Assembly: GCA_900762015.1 (NCBI GenBank)
Contig: CAAFEX010000060.1
Span: forward strand, 1-24,812
Direction of reading: 5' to 3'
DNA: 24,812 bases
Origin: an uncultured Collinsella sp.
GTDB taxonomy: Bacteria > Actinomycetota > Coriobacteriia > Coriobacteriales > Coriobacteriaceae
Shown: piece by piece, positions 1 through 8,057 of the stretch
Layout: every line of letters begins with the position of its first letter
Position numbering within the stretch: position 1 is the first letter of the stretch
Position numbers and translations under genes: made by a program
Notes under the pieces: generated by a model
Seen by the model: only the letters and a program-made list of their open reading frames with translations
Database searches by the model: none
Told to the model about the DNA's origin: nothing

Positions 1-191
1 ATTCTCAAACGGTACTGATACTGAGGGCTATCTTCCTTGGTGCGGTGCGGAAGGCTGGTCCAAACGCCGCCGCGCTGCTCCTCACCCAGAAACCACTCCC
101 ATGCCTCAACGTATTCGGAAGGCACGAGACTGCAGGCGCGGTCATAGCTTGGTCCATCCATCAACGGAACAGCAAGGTCAATGTCGTTCAT
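1..191 (-). CDS. N-terminal fragment of an unknown protein, cut by the window edge
   Basis: Read on the minus strand from an ATG at 191-189, 63 codons stay open to the window edge, so the 3' end is missing. The product begins MNDIDLAVPLMDGPSYDRAC and is rich in acidic and aromatic residues, with no signal peptide or membrane segment in this part. An AGGTG about 8 nt before the ATG can serve as ribosome binding site, and no other in-frame ATG lies just upstream. Codon use (GAG, GCC, CTG, CGC) resembles the neighbouring genes, which is the main reason to call it real. It is divergent from the gene at 407. I do not recognise the family. Too little is visible to assign a function. Confidence 0.55.
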   Translation of the reverse strand, partial: MNDIDLAVPLMDGPSYDRACSLVPSEYVEAWEWFLGEEQRGGVWTSLPHRTKEDSPQYQYRLR

Positions 192-406
192 CGCCAGCAC
201 CTACAACCATACGAACGCGAGTCATGCCCCTCAATAATATGGCCGAGAGTCAATTATTACGAGATCTCATTCCGCGATCGGCACATCGTTGATGCTCTCG
301 GTTTGCCGCTGGCGCGCTTGTACCCCGCTACCCCACTTCCCTGTATACTGATGTAGCACGTGTTTCATCCGGGCTTTTTGGGCCGGGTCGTTCATGGGAG
401 GGTCTT
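192..406. promoter_or_regulatory. Divergent intergenic region with weak promoter signals
   Basis: This gap separates the truncated minus-strand gene from the plus-strand gene at 407. A TATACT at 344-349 could be the -10 box for the plus-strand gene. The only -35-like word, TTGTAC at 318-323, is 20 nt away, so the promoter would be weak. On the other side an AATAAT/ATTATT inverted repeat (about 233-259) sits in a locally AT-rich stretch before the minus-strand gene and could hold its promoter or an operator. Nothing here is decisive. Confidence 0.3.
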
Positions 407-898
407 ATGGCTGCCTCGAATCCGCCTAAGGGGAGCGTTTCTTCTTCGTCCATCAAGCCGGTTACGCGCAAGGCCGTGCGTTGCCAGCGCGAGGTCGCTT
501 GGCTTGTCACGCAGGCGGCGGGCAGGCTTGTGGCGACCACTCAGGACGTCAATGCGCCTACGCCGAGCTTTGTGTTAGCGGCGGCGCTGGATTTTGTGCG
601 CCAATTGGAGCTTGCCGCGCAGGATGCCAACGGCCACCTCGACTACCAGAACGTTATGGCGCCCGACCTGCAAACGTTCTGTCACATGGCCAAGTTGCCT
701 GCCGCGCCCAATGCGCTTTCGGACGCAGGCTACATGTTTACGCTCTCGGGCGCGGACCTTATCCGCGACATCTATGCATACTGTAGCGAGCTCGCCGAGC
801 GCCACGTCTTTGACGCGGCAGAAGTCAAACCGGGAAATGTCATCAAGCTGGTTCTTAGGCTGTTCTTGATAGACGGGTTCGGGGCCATGCCGGCGTAA
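407..898 (+). CDS. Hypothetical protein, 163 aa
   Basis: The ATG at 407 has a GGGAGGG Shine-Dalgarno sequence at 396-402, and the frame ends at TAA 896-898. The protein begins with a Ser/Pro/Lys-rich, probably disordered stretch (residues 1-25) followed by mixed helical sequence to the end. There is no signal peptide, no convincing membrane segment and no catalytic motif I know. The rest looks like a small soluble all-alpha protein. The next gene (999-2465) is convergent and unrelated, so context gives no hint of function. The family is unknown to me. Confidence that it is a gene comes from the Shine-Dalgarno sequence and codon use only. Confidence 0.7.
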   Translation: MAASNPPKGSVSSSSIKPVTRKAVRCQREVAWLVTQAAGRLVATTQDVNAPTPSFVLAAALDFVRQLELAAQDANGHLDYQNVMAPDLQTFCHMAKLPAAPNALSDAGYMFTLSGADLIRDIYAYCSELAERHVFDAAEVKPGNVIKLVLRLFLIDGFGAMPA

Positions 899-998
899 GC
901 CGAGTCTTGAGCATCACCGTCGACTGGGCAACAACCGCTTTACCTTAATGGACGCCAATCGAGGGTCGATTATTGGGTCGCCTCGTCCACTAACGCAT

Positions 999-2465
999 CT
1001 ATCCCACGCACTCCGACAGTCGATACTTGCGGTTGCGGCTCGTCGCCGGCGCCGTGGGCTCAAGCTCGCCTTGAGCAATGAGCGCGTTGACGCGCGACCT
1101 AACCTGGGAAATTGTGAGCCCTGTGCGCTCTGCCAGCTCGCGCGTCCCCAGCTCGCCGTAGTGTTTGAGTGCCGTCACAATTAAGCCCCCGCCATGATCG
1201 ACCGGCTCGATCTTTGAACGGTAAAGTACGACCTTGAACCGATCGAATCCCGGGCAGAACAGGGGCTCGGCCAGACCATGCGCGCGCATGGCATCGATCA
1301 TCATCGGGATGCCCGAGCCATTGCCCTCAGCCGGCGAACCTGCGCCATCCGGCAGCGGGACAATCGACATGAGCTTCACAAGCGTCGCGTTACGGCATCG
1401 GGAGCTGCCGTCAAACAAGTTCTCGCGAGTCTTTCCCCCGTAAAGGCCGCCAGGATTCGTCACCTCGACACGATCGTCAAAGACGTCGACGGCAATCGAT
1501 TGTCCACAGAACCGATCCCCGTATTCTCGATGGATTACGGCGTTGGCGATTGCCTCGCGCAGAACCTCCTCGGGAATCTCAAGCGAGTCGACACGCGAGA
1601 CGCCTTGGACGGTCGAGGTTCGCCGCAAATTCTTGGCGACGGCTGCGACGGCATCCGAGATCATCTCGCCCAACGTTCCCTCACAGATTGTGCGGTCCAT
1701 GAACCTCAGCGACCCCGCCATGCCCTTCTGAGTTCCCGCATGGACAGCCACGTCAATGAAGAGCTTGGGATAGAACTGCTGAGGGTAGGTGCCCACAACT
1801 AGGAGTCCAGCCTTGGTGACATTGCCCTGGGAATCAAGGATATTTAGGCGCTCCAGCTTCGTTTGTTTGTCCGGCGCGCCGCGCATTGCCCGGGGCGTCA
1901 ACGAGAAAGCCCGATCTATCGTACGGTCGACCAGCGACTCGTCGAGATCGCCCACACTCGTGCCGGGCACCGCATCGCGATCGCTAGGACTCGTCCGTTC
2001 GTATGACGACAGTGCCAAAACCTCGGTCGACGAAAGCGGGACATCTTTGTCATCGATGCGTTTGTAGCTGCCACCTTGAGCGCCCCGCTCTATGACATAG
2101 CAAGGCTTGCTCGACGGGTCGAGCTCCTCAATCGTGATAACGAGAACAACGGTCCCCCGAAGCCCCACGCGCTCAATGGTGTATTTGGGCGGATTGGCCA
2201 GCTTTCCGCGACCGCCCGCATCGCCCATGCCCGCCACGAATTGGTTGAGCACCTTCTCGGTCTCAAAGTTTGCAACTGGGACAAAACCCGCGCGCTCGCT
2301 CACTCCGAGCACGATGATGCCGCCGGCGGTGTTTGCGAAAGCGCTGACCGTTTCCCATACGTCGCGGGAAAGCGTCATGGCGCTCTCTTTTACTTCGACG
2401 CTAAGGTCATCCGAGCCCATACGCCTTAAAGACTCAAGCAGACCGGTCAGCTCGTTTTCGTTCAT
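999..2465 (-). CDS. Schlafen/AlbA_2-type ATP-binding transcriptional regulator
   Basis: A 488-aa protein of the COG2865 type. Residues about 20-140 are an AlbA_2 (Schlafen-like) domain with SVEVKES and ANTAGGIIVLGVSE. Residues about 295-400 form a GHKL-type ATP-binding module of the RecG-C-terminal-like family: EAIANAVIHREY is the N-box, DRVEVTNPGG the G1 region and GNGSGIP a later glycine loop. The last 60 residues look like a winged helix (TRELAERTGLTISQVRSRVN). I chose the ATG at 2463-2465 because the AAAGGA Shine-Dalgarno lies 7 nt before it. The GTG two codons upstream would be only 1 nt away. Family members are taken to be DNA-binding regulators, but ligands and targets are mostly unknown. 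The motif-rich region upstream (2519-2760) suggests autoregulation, which is inference. Confidence 0.88.
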   Translation of the reverse strand: MNENELTGLLESLRRMGSDDLSVEVKESAMTLSRDVWETVSAFANTAGGIIVLGVSERAGFVPVANFETEKVLNQFVAGMGDAGGRGKLANPPKYTIERVGLRGTVVLVITIEELDPSSKPCYVIERGAQGGSYKRIDDKDVPLSSTEVLALSSYERTSPSDRDAVPGTSVGDLDESLVDRTIDRAFSLTPRAMRGAPDKQTKLERLNILDSQGNVTKAGLLVVGTYPQQFYPKLFIDVAVHAGTQKGMAGSLRFMDRTICEGTLGEMISDAVAAVAKNLRRTSTVQGVSRVDSLEIPEEVLREAIANAVIHREYGDRFCGQSIAVDVFDDRVEVTNPGGLYGGKTRENLFDGSSRCRNATLVKLMSIVPLPDGAGSPAEGNGSGIPMMIDAMRAHGLAEPLFCPGFDRFKVVLYRSKIEPVDHGGGLIVTALKHYGELGTRELAERTGLTISQVRSRVNALIAQGELEPTAPATSRNRKYRLSECVG

Positions 2466-2518
2466 CTGCACGTCCTTTCGCTCGGTCCTGCGGAGAATGC
2501 CACGGATAGATTTCCCTC

Positions 2519-2760
2519 GTCTCTCAGTTATCTCTCGTAATTATCTCTCATCTATCTTTCTATCTCTCGGCTTAGAGATAGAAAGATAGATAGAGATGGA
2601 ATGTCTACCATTTGCTTCATTTATACATATTTTTGCTGGTAGAACAATCGGTATTGAGACAATACCATGATTGCCTGTCTCTTTGCTGCTCAGTTATCTC
2701 TCATATTTTTCTCTCATCTTCCTGTCATCTCTCATATTAGAGACGAATGAGAGACGAGAG
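2519..2760. promoter_or_regulatory. AT-rich array of TCTCTC motifs with an 18-bp perfect palindrome
   Basis: In an otherwise GC-rich window this stretch is AT-rich and built from variants of TATCTCTCAT on either strand: TTATCTCTC at 2528-2536 and 2541-2549, TTATCTCTCATAT at 2694-2706, TCTCTCAT near 2710 and 2727, and inverted ATGAGAGA near 2748. A perfect palindrome has 18-nt arms at 2550-2567 and 2574-2591 with the 6-nt loop CGGCTT. A second perfect inverted repeat, GGTATTG-AGA-CAATACC, lies at 2650-2666. It sits just upstream of the Schlafen-type regulator gene. The likely reading is a multi-site operator for a DNA-binding protein, probably that regulator. A low-complexity expansion is the alternative. 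Confidence 0.5.
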
Positions 2761-2810
2761 ATACGCGAGTGATGGACGAGCGAGGATTTTCGGAGGGTCG
2801 GATATCGAGA

Positions 2811-2896
2811 GTGGATATTTGGACGGTTTTTGGGGCTTTTGGCGGCCGATTTCGCCCGAAAGTCCACGCTCGTTTGGCGAGTGTCCAAATTTCCAC
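2811..2896. repeat. Inverted repeat, 14-nt arms
   Basis: GTGGATATTTGGAC (2811-2824) is matched with one mismatch by its reverse complement at 2883-2896, with 58 nt between. A direct repeat TCCACGCTCGT (about 2863 and 2892) overlaps the right arm. It lies in the 572-nt gap before the M16C peptidase gene. The gap's open frame in phase with the peptidase has no family similarity and a much better start exists at 3038, so I treat it as non-coding. Function unknown. Confidence 0.4.
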
Positions 2897-3037
2897 GCTC
2901 GTGCGGCGGTCACGCGGGGCCTATGCCCAATCCGGCTGCATCGTCTTCAGTTCGCCGCAGGGTCGCAGCCCCATATGGGTATACTTTCGAGGATTCGACT
3001 CGATTCGCCCCCGCTGGGGCGTCAAAGGAGACTGCAT

Positions 3038-6000
3038 ATGCCCACCACCTCAACCGACCCGCGCGCCGCTGCCGCCGCGCTGCTGGTACCCGGCACCACC
3101 TGCCACGGTTTTGCCATCGAGCGTTGCGAGACCGTGCCCGAGCTCGATTCGGACGCCTACGTGCTGCGCCACACTGTCTCGGGTGCTCGCCTGCTGTACC
3201 TGGCGTGCGACGACGAAAACAAGGCCTTTGCCATTGGCTTTAAAACGCCGCCGGCCGATTCCACCGGCGTGTTCCATATTCTTGAGCACTCGGTGCTGTG
3301 CGGATCGGCCAAGTTTCCCGTCAAGGAGCCGTTTGTCGACCTGATCAAGAGCTCCATGCAGACGTTCCTCAACGCCATGACCTACCCCGACAAGACCATC
3401 TACCCCGTTGCCACCACCAACGAGCAGGATCTGTACAACCTGATGGACGTGTACCTGGACGCGGTGTTCAACCCGGCCATCTATACCAAGCCCACCATTT
3501 TTGAGCAGGAGGGCTGGCACTACGAACTGGACCTGCCGGAGGGCGACGGCGACAGCAGCGCCGCGAGCCTGCACGAGGGCACGCTGCGTTATAACGGCGT
3601 GGTGTTCAACGAGATGAAGGGCGCGCTGTCCGACCCCATGAGCGTGCTGGACGACGCCGTCAACGCCGCGCTCTATCCCGACACCGCCTATGCGCACGAG
3701 AGCGGCGGCGACCCGCGCGCGATTCCCGCGCTCACCTACGAGCAGTTCCTGGACACGCACGCGCGACACTACAATCCCTCCAACTCCTACATCACGCTCT
3801 ACGGCGACCTGGACGTGGACCGCGCACTGGCCTTTTTGGACGAGCGCTATCTGTCGCAGCCGAGTGCCGCGAGCCGCCGCATGGACGCTGCCGTTGCCGC
3901 CGGCGAGGACCCGTCCACGCTGGCGCCCAATCCGTTGGACGCGCAGGCGCCCGTGACCTGCGAGTACAAGCGCATCGAGATGGCCACCACACCCGAGAAC
4001 GCCCTGGTGGGCCTGGGCCTTGTGCTGGGCAGCGCGCTCGACCGCAAGCGCACGATCGCGGCGGATATCCTGTTCGAGGCGCTGCTGGGCTCCAACGAAG
4101 CGCCGGTTAAGAAGGCCATTCTGGCCGCCGGCCTGGGCGGCAACGTGGTGAGCTACACCGCGGCCGAGAGCCTGCAGCCCTACGAGCTCATCATGCTGCA
4201 AAACGCACAGCCCGGTGTGGCGCGCGAGCTGCGTCGCGTGTTCCAGGACGCCTGCCGCGACCTGTGCGAGCACGGAGTTCCGCGCGAGCGTCTGGAAGCC
4301 ATCATCAGCAGCAACGAGTACGACCTGCGCCAGCGTGACTATGGCATCGCCGACGGCGTGGCCATTGCGTGCGACGCGCTGAGCACCTGGCTCTACGATG
4401 ACGACGCCGCGACGCTGGCGCTCAAGTACGGCCCGGTGTACGAGGAGCTGCGTAGCGAGCTGGACGGCAGCTATTTTGAGGACCTGCTGCGCGAGCTGGT
4501 GCTGGAAAACGACCACATGGCACTGGTCGAGCTGGTGCCGGTGGACGCCGCCGAGGGTTCGGAGGGTGCCGAGGCCGCCGAGCTGGCAGCCAAGCGCGAT
4601 GCCATGACCGATGCCGAGCTGACCGACGTGGTCGAGCGCACGGCCGCGCTGCGTGCCGCGCAGGAGGCGGAAGACACACCCGAGGCCAAGGCCACGCTGC
4701 CACGCCTGCGCGTGTCCGACATTGGCGAGGCGCGCCCCGAGCCGCCACTGATCGTGGACACGACCGTGCCCATCCCCTGCCTGCGCCACGGCATCCCCAC
4801 CAACCGTCTGGCCTACGCCATGCAGTATTTCGACCTGAACTGCGTCGCGTTTGAGGACCTGCCCTATGTGACACTGCTCTGCCGCCTGCTTAAGCAGCTG
4901 CCCACGCGCGAGCACTCGGCCGAGGAACTCGACAACTTGCTCGCTGGCAAGCTCGGCTTTTTGAGCTTTACGACCGAGGTCATGACGCAGCCCGAAGTGG
5001 ACGGCGTGCGCCCCTACCTGCTGGTGAGCGCCGGCGCCCTGTCCGAGAAGATCGATGCGCTGGCGAGTCTGCCGCGCGAGGTATGGTCGAGCACGCTTTT
5101 GGCAGATGCCGACGCCGACCGCGTGCGCGACGTGCTCACACAGATTCGCATTGGGCTTGAGCAGGGCTTTATCAACAACGGCCACTCGGCGGCGCTCGGT
5201 CGCGCGATGAGCTACAGCTCGCCTTCGGCCGTGGTGCGCGAGCAGCTTTCGGGCGTGGACTTCTATCTGTTCCTGCGCGACCTGCTCGACCACTTTGACG
5301 AGCGCGTGAACGGGTTGCGTACCAAGCTTGCCGAGCTGGCAGGCCGCATCTTTGTGGCCGATGGCTGCCTGGCGAGCTTTACCGGCAGCGACGAGGACTT
5401 TAACGCATACTGGGCCGCCGCGGGCGACCTGGAGCTGGGCGCTGGCGACGGCGCCGATGCCGGCCGCAACGCGCTCGTGGTGCCGACGCCGTGCGACCGC
5501 CACGAGGCCTTTGTCATCCCCAGCGACATCTGTTTTGCGGCAAGCGCGTGCGACCCGCGTCGCTTGGGCATCGACGTGACGGGCGCCTGGGCGGTTGCCG
5601 CCAACGCGCTCTCCTACGACTATCTGTGGAACGAGATCCGCGTTAAGGGCGGCGCGTACGGCTGCGGATTCCGCGCGGCCGGCGAGCGTCAGGCGGCGTT
5701 CTACACCTACCGCGACCCGGCAATCGACCCCTCGATTGAGCGCGTGGCGCGCGCGGGCGAATGGCTCGGCAGCTTTGATCCCGACGAGGCCGCCTTTGAG
5801 GGCTTTATCGTGAGCTGCGTGAGCGGCATGGACGCGCCGGTGAAGCCGTACGCGCTCACCAAGCGCCGCAACACGACCTACCTGGCCGGGCTCGATCCGC
5901 ATGCGCGCGAGGAGCGCCGCGCCCAGATGCTCGCCGCCACGCCCGGTGAGCTTCGCTCGCTCGGCGCCGACGTAACGCGCATCGCAGCCGAGTCGCCCAC

Positions 6001-6073
6001 CTGCGTCTTTGGCGGCCGCGACGTCATCGCCAAGAGCAACGCCGGCTTCAACGTCATCGACCTGCTGGGCTAA
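3038..6073 (+). CDS. PreP-like M16C zinc metallopeptidase (insulinase family)
   Basis: A 1011-aa cytosolic peptidase of the presequence protease/Cym1 type, whose relatives degrade unstructured peptides inside a closed chamber. The inverted zinc motif HILEH (H80, E83, H84) is followed by NEMKGA with the probable third ligand E192. The C-terminal half carries the paired Arg/Tyr segment NEIRVKGGAYGCGF (about 863-876), typical of M16 enzymes. Length fits M16C (about 970-1000 aa, two halves in one chain). No signal peptide is seen. The frame is open back to 2747, but AAAGGAG at 3024-3030 stands 7 nt before the ATG at 3038 and family similarity begins after it, so I use 3038. A terminator follows directly. 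The gene appears to be a single transcription unit. Confidence 0.93.
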   Translation: MPTTSTDPRAAAAALLVPGTTCHGFAIERCETVPELDSDAYVLRHTVSGARLLYLACDDENKAFAIGFKTPPADSTGVFHILEHSVLCGSAKFPVKEPFVDLIKSSMQTFLNAMTYPDKTIYPVATTNEQDLYNLMDVYLDAVFNPAIYTKPTIFEQEGWHYELDLPEGDGDSSAASLHEGTLRYNGVVFNEMKGALSDPMSVLDDAVNAALYPDTAYAHESGGDPRAIPALTYEQFLDTHARHYNPSNSYITLYGDLDVDRALAFLDERYLSQPSAASRRMDAAVAAGEDPSTLAPNPLDAQAPVTCEYKRIEMATTPENALVGLGLVLGSALDRKRTIAADILFEALLGSNEAPVKKAILAAGLGGNVVSYTAAESLQPYELIMLQNAQPGVARELRRVFQDACRDLCEHGVPRERLEAIISSNEYDLRQRDYGIADGVAIACDALSTWLYDDDAATLALKYGPVYEELRSELDGSYFEDLLRELVLENDHMALVELVPVDAAEGSEGAEAAELAAKRDAMTDAELTDVVERTAALRAAQEAEDTPEAKATLPRLRVSDIGEARPEPPLIVDTTVPIPCLRHGIPTNRLAYAMQYFDLNCVAFEDLPYVTLLCRLLKQLPTREHSAEELDNLLAGKLGFLSFTTEVMTQPEVDGVRPYLLVSAGALSEKIDALASLPREVWSSTLLADADADRVRDVLTQIRIGLEQGFINNGHSAALGRAMSYSSPSAVVREQLSGVDFYLFLRDLLDHFDERVNGLRTKLAELAGRIFVADGCLASFTGSDEDFNAYWAAAGDLELGAGDGADAGRNALVVPTPCDRHEAFVIPSDICFAASACDPRRLGIDVTGAWAVAANALSYDYLWNEIRVKGGAYGCGFRAAGERQAAFYTYRDPAIDPSIERVARAGEWLGSFDPDEAAFEGFIVSCVSGMDAPVKPYALTKRRNTTYLAGLDPHAREERRAQMLAATPGELRSLGADVTRIAAESPTCVFGGRDVIAKSNAGFNVIDLLG

Positions 6074-6079
6074 CGCACT

Positions 6080-6121
6080 AAAGGTAGATTTTTGGGACAT
6101 GCCCGAAAATCTACCTTTTTT
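6080..6121 (+). terminator. Intrinsic terminator of the M16C peptidase gene
   Basis: A 17-bp stem with arms 6080-6096 and 6102-6118 (one G-T wobble, otherwise perfect) closes a 5-nt loop and runs into a T tract at 6116-6121. The stop codon is 6 nt upstream. The inner sequence GTAGATTTTTGG and ACATGCC recurs in degenerate form, inverted, at 8058-8087, so the hairpin also looks like a member of a dispersed repeat. Confidence 0.85.
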
Positions 6122-6154
6122 CTGCGGCATGAGCGGGGCGGCGCAGCCCACCGC

Positions 6155-6308
6155 GGCGGTTTGTCTCAATCTGTAACATCTAGACGGCAATATCGGCTCC
6201 AGATGTTACAGATCGAGACGTTTCCAGACGACGCCGACCTTTTGTCTCAATCTGTAACAACTAGGTCCAATTTTGCCGAGTTACTGTTACAGATCGAGAC
6301 AAACCGCC
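6155..6308. repeat. Two-unit palindromic repeat (BIME-like)
   Basis: Two tandem hairpin units share GTCTCAATCTGTAACA on the left and TGTTACAGATCGAGAC on the right. Unit 1 has 19-nt arms at 6163-6181 and 6201-6219. Unit 2 has 19-nt arms at 6241-6259 and 6285-6303. Each unit has one A-C opposition, which becomes a G-U wobble if the minus strand is the RNA. The outermost arms of the whole block (6155-6178 and 6285-6308, 24 nt) also match each other with one mismatch. It lies between the peptidase terminator and the folate gene. Two units with a 78-nt period and palindromic arms do not make a CRISPR array. Confidence 0.75.
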
Positions 6309-6327
6309 GCAGACGCCCATCACAGCA

Positions 6328-6367
6328 CAGATAAAACCCGCCAAAATAAACCTGTCCCTTTTTGGCA
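6328..6367 (+). repeat. 40-nt dispersed repeat, copy A
   Basis: This copy starts CAGATAAAACCCGCCAAAAT and ends at TTTTTGGCA. It matches the reverse complement of 16406-16445 at 39 of 40 positions. It can fold through CCGCCAAAA with TTTTGGCAAG. It ends 9 nt before the Shine-Dalgarno sequence of the folate gene, so it lies in that gene's leader. Copy B has the same position and orientation before another gene. Confidence 0.75.
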
Positions 6368-6388
6368 AGTTTGCTAGAGGAGGTTGGG

Positions 6389-6985
6389 ATGGACAAGGCT
6401 GAGTTGCGGCGGGCGGTGATTGCTCGGCGTGATGCTCTTGATTTGGACTTGCGGGCAGCGAAGTCTGCCGTTATCTGCGCGCGGCTTGTTGAGCTGTTGG
6501 ATCGCTTGGATGCCGCGGCGCCGCACACCGTTGCCATCTATGCCGCGATGGGCTCCGAAGTCGACCCAGCCGCGTTTGCCGCTGCGGCCGCCAAACGCGG
6601 CTGGCGCGTGGCCTATCCGTGCATGCTCTCGGCAATTGATGCCGCAGCTTGTGGCCAGCGCATGTGCATGCGAGCAGTTGCCGCCGACGATGCGTCCGCG
6701 GCTCCGTTTATCGCCCACCCCGCGAGGGCCTTCGCGGCCACGGACATCGACAGCGACCGCTTCCCCATCGTGCCTGCCGAAGCACTCGACATGATTGTTG
6801 TGCCGCTCGTGGCCTTCGATCAAACCGGCGCGCGCCTGGGCTACGGCGGCGGCTGCTATGACCGCTACCTGCCCATGCTCTCGCCCGTATGTCAAATCGT
6901 CGGCATCGCCTTCGACGAACAACGCATCAACCACGTCCCCACCGATGCCCACGACCTGCCGCTACCCAACATCATCAGCGCCTAA
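6389..6985 (+). CDS. 5-formyltetrahydrofolate cyclo-ligase family protein
   Basis: A 198-aa enzyme expected to convert 5-formyltetrahydrofolate to 5,10-methenyltetrahydrofolate with ATP, returning the stored folate to one-carbon metabolism in the cytosol. The family signature is clear: GYGGGCYDRYL at 151-161, preceded by VPLVAFDQTGARL, and YAAMGSEVD at 51-59 in the N-terminal half. Length is normal for the family (about 180-200 aa). The start at 6389 is set by AGAGGAGG at 6376-6383, 5 nt upstream. The in-frame TTG at 6362 lies inside the repeat and has no ribosome binding site. The gene stands alone between repeats and the convergent metA. Confidence 0.92.
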   Translation: MDKAELRRAVIARRDALDLDLRAAKSAVICARLVELLDRLDAAAPHTVAIYAAMGSEVDPAAFAAAAAKRGWRVAYPCMLSAIDAAACGQRMCMRAVAADDASAAPFIAHPARAFAATDIDSDRFPIVPAEALDMIVVPLVAFDQTGARLGYGGGCYDRYLPMLSPVCQIVGIAFDEQRINHVPTDAHDLPLPNIISA

Positions 6986-7027
6986 CCGCCGCCACATCAG
7001 CCACGGCTACAGCAGTACCATCACAGC

Positions 7028-7954
7028 CTAGTGCTCCTCGCCGGCGCGGGCCAGGTCGTAGGGCGTGGTCTGGTAGACGTAGTAGTTGAGCCAGTTGGTG
7101 TAGAACAGCTGAGCCTGGCTGCGCCAGACGTTACGCGGCTCGGCGGTGGGGTCGTCACCTGGGAAGTAATGCGCCGGCACCTGGGGGTTGAGCCCGCGCT
7201 TCACGTCGCGCTCGTACTCCAAGCGCAACGTGTCGGTATCGTACTCGGGATGGCCAAAGACAAAGAAGCGGCGGCTGTCGGTCGACTTGACGATGTACAA
7301 GCCCACCTCGTCGGACACGGCCACGACCTCAAGCTGCGGCTCGGCCTCCACGTCCTCGCGGCGCACATCGGTGTTGCGCGAATGCACGGCATAGAAACGG
7401 TCGTCGAAGCCGCGGACCAGCGGGCTTTGCGGCTTCACCAGATAATGCTCGAACACACCGCTCGCCTTTGCCGGCAGGTCGTACTTCTGGATACCGTAAT
7501 GATGGTACAGGCCAGCCTGCGCGCCCCAACAAATGTGCAGCGTAGAGTGCACGTGCGTGGTGGACCAATCCATGATCTGGCAGAGCTCGGGCCAGTAGTC
7601 GACCTCTTCGAACGGCATCTGCTCCACCGGCGCGCCCGTGATGATCAGGCCGTCGTAGTGGATGTCGCGGATGTCGTCGAACGTGCGGTAGAACGTCTCC
7701 AAGTGGCCGGCGCTCACGTGCGTGGCCTCGTGCGTCTTGGTGCGCAGCAGGTCCACCTCCACCTGCAGCGGCGTGTTGGAGAGCTTGCGCATGATCTGCG
7801 TCTCGGTGGCAATCTTGGTGGGCATGAGGTTGAGGATGAGCACGCGCAGCGGACGGATGTCCTGGTGCAGCGCGCGGTACTCGGTCATGACAAAGATGTT
7901 CTCGCTCTCGAGCTGCGCGGCGGCAGGGAGGGCGTCGGGGATGCGAATGGGCAT
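7028..7954 (-). CDS. metA: Homoserine O-acyltransferase MetA, predicted acetyl-CoA type
   Basis: A 308-aa MetA-family enzyme that acylates homoserine in the first committed step of methionine synthesis. The catalytic residues sit at the canonical numbers: C142 in CWGAQAG, H235 and E237 in GHPEYD. The acyl-donor position is E111 (TGAPVEQ). In Bacillus MetA, glutamate at 111 selects acetyl-CoA, while E. coli has glycine there and uses succinyl-CoA. Acetyltransferase activity is therefore predicted despite the usual succinyltransferase annotation. The conserved C-terminal FTNWLNYYVYQTTPYDL is intact. The start has TAAGGAG 5 nt upstream (7960-7966). It is convergent with the folate gene. No SAM riboswitch or T-box is evident in the short upstream region. 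Confidence 0.95.
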   Translation of the reverse strand: MPIRIPDALPAAAQLESENIFVMTEYRALHQDIRPLRVLILNLMPTKIATETQIMRKLSNTPLQVEVDLLRTKTHEATHVSAGHLETFYRTFDDIRDIHYDGLIITGAPVEQMPFEEVDYWPELCQIMDWSTTHVHSTLHICWGAQAGLYHHYGIQKYDLPAKASGVFEHYLVKPQSPLVRGFDDRFYAVHSRNTDVRREDVEAEPQLEVVAVSDEVGLYIVKSTDSRRFFVFGHPEYDTDTLRLEYERDVKRGLNPQVPAHYFPGDDPTAEPRNVWRSQAQLFYTNWLNYYVYQTTPYDLARAGEEH

Positions 7955-8057
7955 GGATGCTCCTTACGAGTCAGTTGCAGCTATGGTACAACGACCGGCC
8001 CCATCCGCGCGAGCACATCGCCCAGCGATGCCGTCAGCGGCCCAAATCACTCCAAAA

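Noticed and set aside
45..356. Plus-strand open frame of 103 codons at the left edge
   Set aside because: It overlaps a better supported minus-strand frame, has no ribosome binding site and has an unnatural composition.
2747..3037. 97-codon N-terminal extension of the M16C peptidase in the same frame
   Set aside because: It has no similarity to the family, crosses an inverted repeat, and a strong AAAGGAG stands 7 nt before the ATG at 3038.
3050..6190. Minus-strand open frame of over 1000 codons opposite the peptidase gene
   Set aside because: It is a GC-rich shadow: low-complexity Val/Ala/His/Gln/Arg composition, no domains, no good ribosome binding site, and the plus-strand gene is unmistakable.
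6155..6308. Possible CRISPR array
   Set aside because: Only two units, palindromic arms rather than short identical repeats with spacers, and no cas gene in the window.
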